Part shown: one piece after another, positions 6,003-10,011 of the stretch | Numbering within the stretch: position 1 is the stretch's first letter | Layout of the letters: every line of letters starts with the position of its first letter | Origin: JAJYTI01 sp035302145 | GTDB taxonomy: Bacteria > Bacteroidota > Bacteroidia > Flavobacteriales > Flavobacteriaceae | Length of the DNA stretch: 10,011 nt | Direction of reading: 5' to 3' | Assembly (NCBI GenBank): GCA_035302145.1 | Contig: DATGSX010000039.1 | Coordinates: 1-10,011 of the forward strand | The notes under the pieces: model-generated | What the model was told of the DNA's origin: nothing | The model's input: the letters and a program-made list of their open reading frames with translations, nothing else | Database searches by the model: none | Made by a program: the position numbers and the translations under genes

Positions 6003-9000
6003 CTACTCATACCGTTTCCTACAAACCAAATAAAACACCGATGGGATAATAATCAAAGATAATAGCGTACAAATCAATAATCCACCTACAATCATAATCG
6101 CTAAGGGCTTTTGGATTTCTGAGCCCATGCTTTGTGATAATGCGGCAGGAAGTAATCCCATGGAACCCATCAATCCAATCATTACTATGGGGCGAATTCG
6201 GTTGTAAACTGCAGCGTGAATTGCGTCTCGGAATTCCATTCGATTTTGTAGGTTTTCTTTTATCATTTCTATCAGGATAATTCCATTGATGGTAGCTACA
6301 CCAAAAAGAATGATAAATCCGATTCCAGCAGAGATTCCAAAGGTGGTGTCGGTTAGCCATAACGAAAGGAAACCACCGATAAATGCGAATAAAAATGTAA
6401 CCGAAGAAATCAGTACGTCGGTAGTATTTCCGAAGTTTAGATACAGCAAAAATAGAATCAATAAAAGAGATACAGGTACCACGGTTGCCAATCTTTTTGT
6501 AGCTCTATCTTTGCTTTCAAACTCCCCTGCCCATATCATTTTATTATAGCTTGGTAAATTCACTTCTGCTGCCACTTTTTCTCTGGCTTCGGCTATAGTA
6601 GAGCCTAAATCTCGTCCTTCAATGCTGAATCCTATACCTATATATCGACTGTTTCCTTCGCGGTAAATAAACGCTGGACCTGTGTGATAATCTATAGTGG
6701 CAATTTCTTTTAAAGGAACTTTTCCGCCTTGTAGCGTTGGTACAAGAATTTCACCTATGGTTTCGGCTGATTCACGGAATTCTTCTTTGTATCGTAATTG
6801 AATGTCAAATACTCTTTCGTTTTCATAAAACTGCGAAGCGGCTTGTCCGCCAATCGCCATTTCAATAATGCTTTGCGCATCGGAAGTAGTTACACCGTAT
6901 CTTGCGAGTTTGTGATCGTGTAATTGGATGCGAAGTTCTGGAAGGCCGATGTTTTTATAAATATTCAGATCGGTTATTCCTTCCACATCTTTAATGCTAG
7001 TAGCTACTTGTGAAGCAGCATCTTCTAACTGGAATAAATCCTCGCCAAAGATTTTAATCACCAAGGCACTTTTTACTCCAGCTACATATTCCTCTACATT
7101 GTCCTGAATAGGTTGCGAAAAACCAAATCCAATCCCAGGATACGCTTCTGTTTTTTCTCGTAATTCTTGTAGAATATCCTCTTGCGATACCTTTCTACTC
7201 CATTCTTTTTCAGGTTTTAACTCGATATGAAATTCAATATTAAAAAAGCCAGTAGGATCGGTTCCATCATTTGGCCTTCCTGTTTGGGTCAAGATAAAAT
7301 CTACCTCTTCTATACTTCTTATATCTTCTTTAATATCCTCTGATAATCTTACCGACTCTTTTAAATTAACGCTATTGGGCAATGTAGCTCGCACATAAAT
7401 GGCGCCTTCATTTAGGCTAGGTAAAAACTCCGAGCCATAATTAGAAAATTTAATACCGCATACAACCAATAGGATAACAAATCCACCGATTACCCATCGC
7501 ATATGCTTGAACGTCCATAAATAGAGCTTATACAAGTTATCTCTAAAAAATATCGTTACAGCATTTTCTTTTTCAGAAACCCCTTTTTGAAGCAATATTT
7601 TGCACATAGCTGGCACGTAGGTCAAGCTTAAAAGCAATGCACCAACTAAGGCATAACCAAGTGTGTAAGCTAAGGGTGAAAACATTTTCCCTTCTACTTT
7701 TTGGAAAGAGAAAATCGGCATCAGTGCTACAATCAAAATGAATAATGCAAAGAAAATAGGTGTAGCTACTTTTCCTACTGCTTGACGAATTACACCTAGC
7801 TTAGAGCTTTTAATAAACCGTTCTACGCCCAATTCTTTAGAGCGTTGTTGCAAGGAAACAAAAACTTGCTCCACAATTACCAACGTACCTTTTAACAAGA
7901 GTCCAAAGTCTAACGCCCCCATGGAAATCAAGTTGGCAGGTAAGCCTTGGATTCGCAAGGCAGTAATGGCAAATAAGAAAGAAAGTGGAATGACCGAAGC
8001 AACTATCAACGTGGTGCGCCAGTTATACAGGAAAATAAACACGATTAAAGATACCAGTATCACTCCCGTTACCAGATTAAAAGTTACCGTACTAACCGTA
8101 GTCTCTACCAAGTCTGTGCGGTCTATAAACGGTTTTATCTTTACGTTATTTGGTAAGATTCTTTCGTTTAATTCTTCTATGCGGTCTTTTAAATTTGCGA
8201 TTACCACATTTGGATTTTCCCCTCGCAACATGACAACAATTCCCTGCACGGCATCGGGATTATCGTCTAAACTCACATGTCCTAATCGGGGTTTTGCTCC
8301 GATGTGAACTTCTGCTACGTGTTTAATTAGAATGGGCGCATTTCCTTTTACATCGATTAGAATGTTTTCAATATCTTCTAGACTATCTAACAACCCTACA
8401 CCACGTACTACATAAGCCTGGCTACCTTTGTCTATAATATCTCCTCCCACATTTACATTGCTTCGCGAAACTGCTTCGTAAACCTCTAATGGGGATAAGC
8501 CATAATGTTTAAGCTGGATAGGATTTATTTCTATCTGGTATATTTTTTCTTCGCCTCCAAAGCTTACAATATCGGCCACTCCAGGTACAGAAAGCAATTC
8601 TCGTTCTACTACCCATTCTTGAATAGCTGCCACTTCGCCTATCGGCAAATCGCTTTCTAGGATATATCTAAATATCTCGCCTGTTGCACCCGATGGTGGC
8701 TCTATCTCGGCATCTGCGCCTTCGGGTAAATCGATGTTTTGTAAACGATTGGAAGCGTATTGTTGGGCATAAAAATCATCGGCTTTTTCGTCGAATAATA
8801 CCGTTACCACACTCAATCCAAATAAGGAAGTAGAGCGTACGTCGGTTTTTCCAGGAATCGTATTCATCTCCTTCATCATCGGCAGGGTAATGAATTTCTC
8901 TACCTCCTCTGCACTTCGTCCAGGCCATTGGGTAATAATTCGTGCACGGGTGTTGGTAACATCTGGGAAGGCCTCGATAGGAATTTTCATGTAACTATTG

Positions 9001-9092
9001 ACCCCAGTTACGAGCAACACAGCTGTTAAGAAGAAAACAAACGTACTGTTCTTTAAAGAAAAAGCAACAAGGTTGTTTACAAATTTTCGCAT
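6003..9092 (-). CDS. HME-RND heavy-metal efflux permease (CzcA/CusA family)
   Basis: This inner-membrane pump of the heavy-metal RND family is complete at 1029 residues, close to the usual length. Typical family blocks are present: IPIEAFPDVTNTRARIITQWPG near the start, LPEGADAEIEPPSGATGEIFRY in the porter domain, GSEFLPSLNEG after TM7, and the C-terminal TM10-12 region GIGFIILFGVATINGI and RIRPIVMIG. Two sets of membrane segments with large periplasmic loops give the expected 12-TM layout. TM4 reads GALDFGLLLKGTLVIVEQ. D395 and E408 correspond to CzcA D402 and E415, but the position of CzcA D408 (CusA D405) is K401. The three substrate methionines of CusA are absent at the aligned positions, arguing against Cu(I)/Ag(I); the RPNDGTDP segment is more like divalent-metal members. 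The metal is uncertain. It lies 10 bases after the adaptor gene, so the two are co-transcribed. Confidence 0.93.
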   Translation of the reverse strand: MRKFVNNLVAFSLKNSTFVFFLTAVLLVTGVNSYMKIPIEAFPDVTNTRARIITQWPGRSAEEVEKFITLPMMKEMNTIPGKTDVRSTSLFGLSVVTVLFDEKADDFYAQQYASNRLQNIDLPEGADAEIEPPSGATGEIFRYILESDLPIGEVAAIQEWVVERELLSVPGVADIVSFGGEEKIYQIEINPIQLKHYGLSPLEVYEAVSRSNVNVGGDIIDKGSQAYVVRGVGLLDSLEDIENILIDVKGNAPILIKHVAEVHIGAKPRLGHVSLDDNPDAVQGIVVMLRGENPNVVIANLKDRIEELNERILPNNVKIKPFIDRTDLVETTVSTVTFNLVTGVILVSLIVFIFLYNWRTTLIVASVIPLSFLFAITALRIQGLPANLISMGALDFGLLLKGTLVIVEQVFVSLQQRSKELGVERFIKSSKLGVIRQAVGKVATPIFFALFILIVALMPIFSFQKVEGKMFSPLAYTLGYALVGALLLSLTYVPAMCKILLQKGVSEKENAVTIFFRDNLYKLYLWTFKHMRWVIGGFVILLVVCGIKFSNYGSEFLPSLNEGAIYVRATLPNSVNLKESVRLSEDIKEDIRSIEEVDFILTQTGRPNDGTDPTGFFNIEFHIELKPEKEWSRKVSQEDILQELREKTEAYPGIGFGFSQPIQDNVEEYVAGVKSALVIKIFGEDLFQLEDAASQVATSIKDVEGITDLNIYKNIGLPELRIQLHDHKLARYGVTTSDAQSIIEMAIGGQAASQFYENERVFDIQLRYKEEFRESAETIGEILVPTLQGGKVPLKEIATIDYHTGPAFIYREGNSRYIGIGFSIEGRDLGSTIAEAREKVAAEVNLPSYNKMIWAGEFESKDRATKRLATVVPVSLLLILFLLYLNFGNTTDVLISSVTFLFAFIGGFLSLWLTDTTFGISAGIGFIILFGVATINGIILIEMIKENLQNRMEFRDAIHAAVYNRIRPIVMIGLMGSMGLLPAALSQSMGSEIQKPLAIMIVGGLLICTLLSLIIIPSVFYLVCRKRYE

Positions 9093-9102
9093 ACGTTTAG
9101 TC

Positions 9103-10011
9103 TTATTCGTTTAATTGGTTATAGAGCAATAATTGGTTTTTTACGACATACTTCTCAGAATCAATCGCATCTCCACGGAAATAAGTGAAGTCTGGATTTT
9201 GTGACACTGGCGCGATTTCTAGCACCTGAAAATCGCAAGCATCCTTATATAGAACAATCTTATAGCTGTTATCGTCGAATATGACCGCATTGGTTTCTAC
9301 CGCATGAACCATCTCGCTGGATTCACTTTCTAGCCATACATCGACCAAAGAACCTGGGATTAATTTTTGTTCGCTATTCTCCATTGGAATTCTGGCTTTT
9401 AATACTTGTTCTTCTGCATCGAACACCTGAGCAATAGACGCAACTTTTCCGCTAAATTCCTTTCCAGCATAGGTTATGGATTCTATTTTAGCTTCATCAC
9501 CCACTTTCACTTTTGCCACATCGCTAGCATAAACATTGGCCACGACCCAAACGGATTCTAAATTGGAAATCACAAACAAGGGATCGGATTCCGCTGGAAT
9601 TTGCTGTCCGGGATTGATGTTTTTTTCAATTATAAATCCTGTAGCGGGTGCTTTTATTTGAAAAACTCCTTGTCGGGATGTAGCACTGTATAAAGAAAGG
9701 GTTTCAGTCATAGCAGCGATATCATTTTCTAATTGCTCCACTTCCGCTTCCTTCTCTAAAAGTTCCGATTTGGAAGAAAATCCATTATCGTATCGACTTT
9801 GCACTTTCTCTAATTCGTGTTTGGCCAATATTAAATTTGATTTATTCCGTTTTTGCTCATTTTGCATAGCAGTTAGCTCAGCACTTCGCACCTCTGCCAG
9901 CACCTGTCCCTTGGTAACCAAATCGCCAAGAGAGAAGTTGGTGTTTATAATCTGACCACCCACCATGCTCATAAACGGAACCACCGCATCGGGATTGGCT
10001 TCTACCCTACC
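9103..10011 (-). CDS. RND efflux periplasmic adaptor (CzcB/CusB-like), 5' end cut by window
   Basis: This membrane-fusion protein would link the permease to an outer-membrane channel in a tripartite pump. The frame is open to the window edge. The nine codons upstream of an internal GTG at 9984 read GRVEANPDA and continue into VVPFMSMVGGQI, so that GTG is not the start; about 302 codons are visible and the N-terminus is missing. In order there are the first lipoyl half (GDLVTKGQVLAEVRS), an alpha-helical hairpin coiled coil of about 70 residues (QNEQKRNKSNL to EQLENDIAAM), the second lipoyl half (IKAPATGFIIEKNINPGQQI), and the beta-barrel and membrane-proximal domains (WVVANVYASDVAKVKVGDEAKIES, IPGSLVDVWLES). 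No His- or Met-rich metal-binding segment is visible, though one could lie in the missing N-terminus. A TolC-like gene often accompanies such pairs and may lie beyond the right edge. Confidence 0.92.
   Translation of the reverse strand, partial: GRVEANPDAVVPFMSMVGGQIINTNFSLGDLVTKGQVLAEVRSAELTAMQNEQKRNKSNLILAKHELEKVQSRYDNGFSSKSELLEKEAEVEQLENDIAAMTETLSLYSATSRQGVFQIKAPATGFIIEKNINPGQQIPAESDPLFVISNLESVWVVANVYASDVAKVKVGDEAKIESITYAGKEFSGKVASIAQVFDAEEQVLKARIPMENSEQKLIPGSLVDVWLESESSEMVHAVETNAVIFDDNSYKIVLYKDACDFQVLEIAPVSQNPDFTYFRGDAIDSEKYVVKNQLLLYNQLNE

Noticed and set aside
6286..6549. Plus-strand reading frame inside the permease gene
   Set aside because: It lies antisense to conserved RND sequence and has no signal of its own; the same holds for 7921-8307 (plus), 6019-6360 (other minus frame) and 9770-9955 (plus).
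9982..9984. GTG as the start of the adaptor gene
   Set aside because: The frame stays open to the window edge and reads GRVEANPDA just upstream, continuing the conserved adaptor sequence, so the gene is simply cut by the window.

Overview
The window looks like chromosomal DNA of a member of the Bacteroidota, most likely a flavobacterium. It is AT-rich. It carries two GLPGLI-family proteins, a CarboxypepD_reg/plug/beta-barrel outer-membrane protein and TAnnTTTG-type promoter candidates, and it lacks Shine-Dalgarno sequences, all of which are typical of that phylum.

Layout. (1) 97-761, minus strand: a secreted protein resembling the XAC2610/FG-GAP-like family, broken by a one-base frameshift near 537. 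(2) 762-1254: 493 bases without an intact gene, holding a possible promoter for the broken gene, one copy of a REP-like palindrome, a possible decayed reading frame on the minus strand, and a candidate promoter with a (TG)6 run in its spacer. (3) 1255-5903, plus strand: a cassette of four genes. These encode a small acidic secreted peptide with two cysteines, two tandem GLPGLI paralogues, and an 897-residue TonB-dependent-receptor-like outer-membrane protein. A 16-bp stem-loop separates the peptide gene from the first GLPGLI gene. (4) 5904-6002: a convergent intergenic region with two oppositely oriented REP-like palindromes. (5) 6003-10011, minus strand: an HME-RND (CzcA/CusA-type) heavy-metal efflux pair, adaptor first and permease second. 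The adaptor is cut by the right edge of the window.

How the genes may work together. All four products of the plus-strand cassette have signal peptides and should act in the periplasm, in the outer membrane or outside the cell. The arrangement suggests an envelope system in which a secreted small protein, GLPGLI proteins of unknown function and an outer-membrane receptor cooperate; this is inference. The minus-strand pair would form two parts of a tripartite metal efflux pump, with the outer-membrane factor expected beyond the right edge. The permease has lysine where the family has the aspartate of its proton relay in transmembrane helix 4, so its energy coupling or activity may differ from characterised members.
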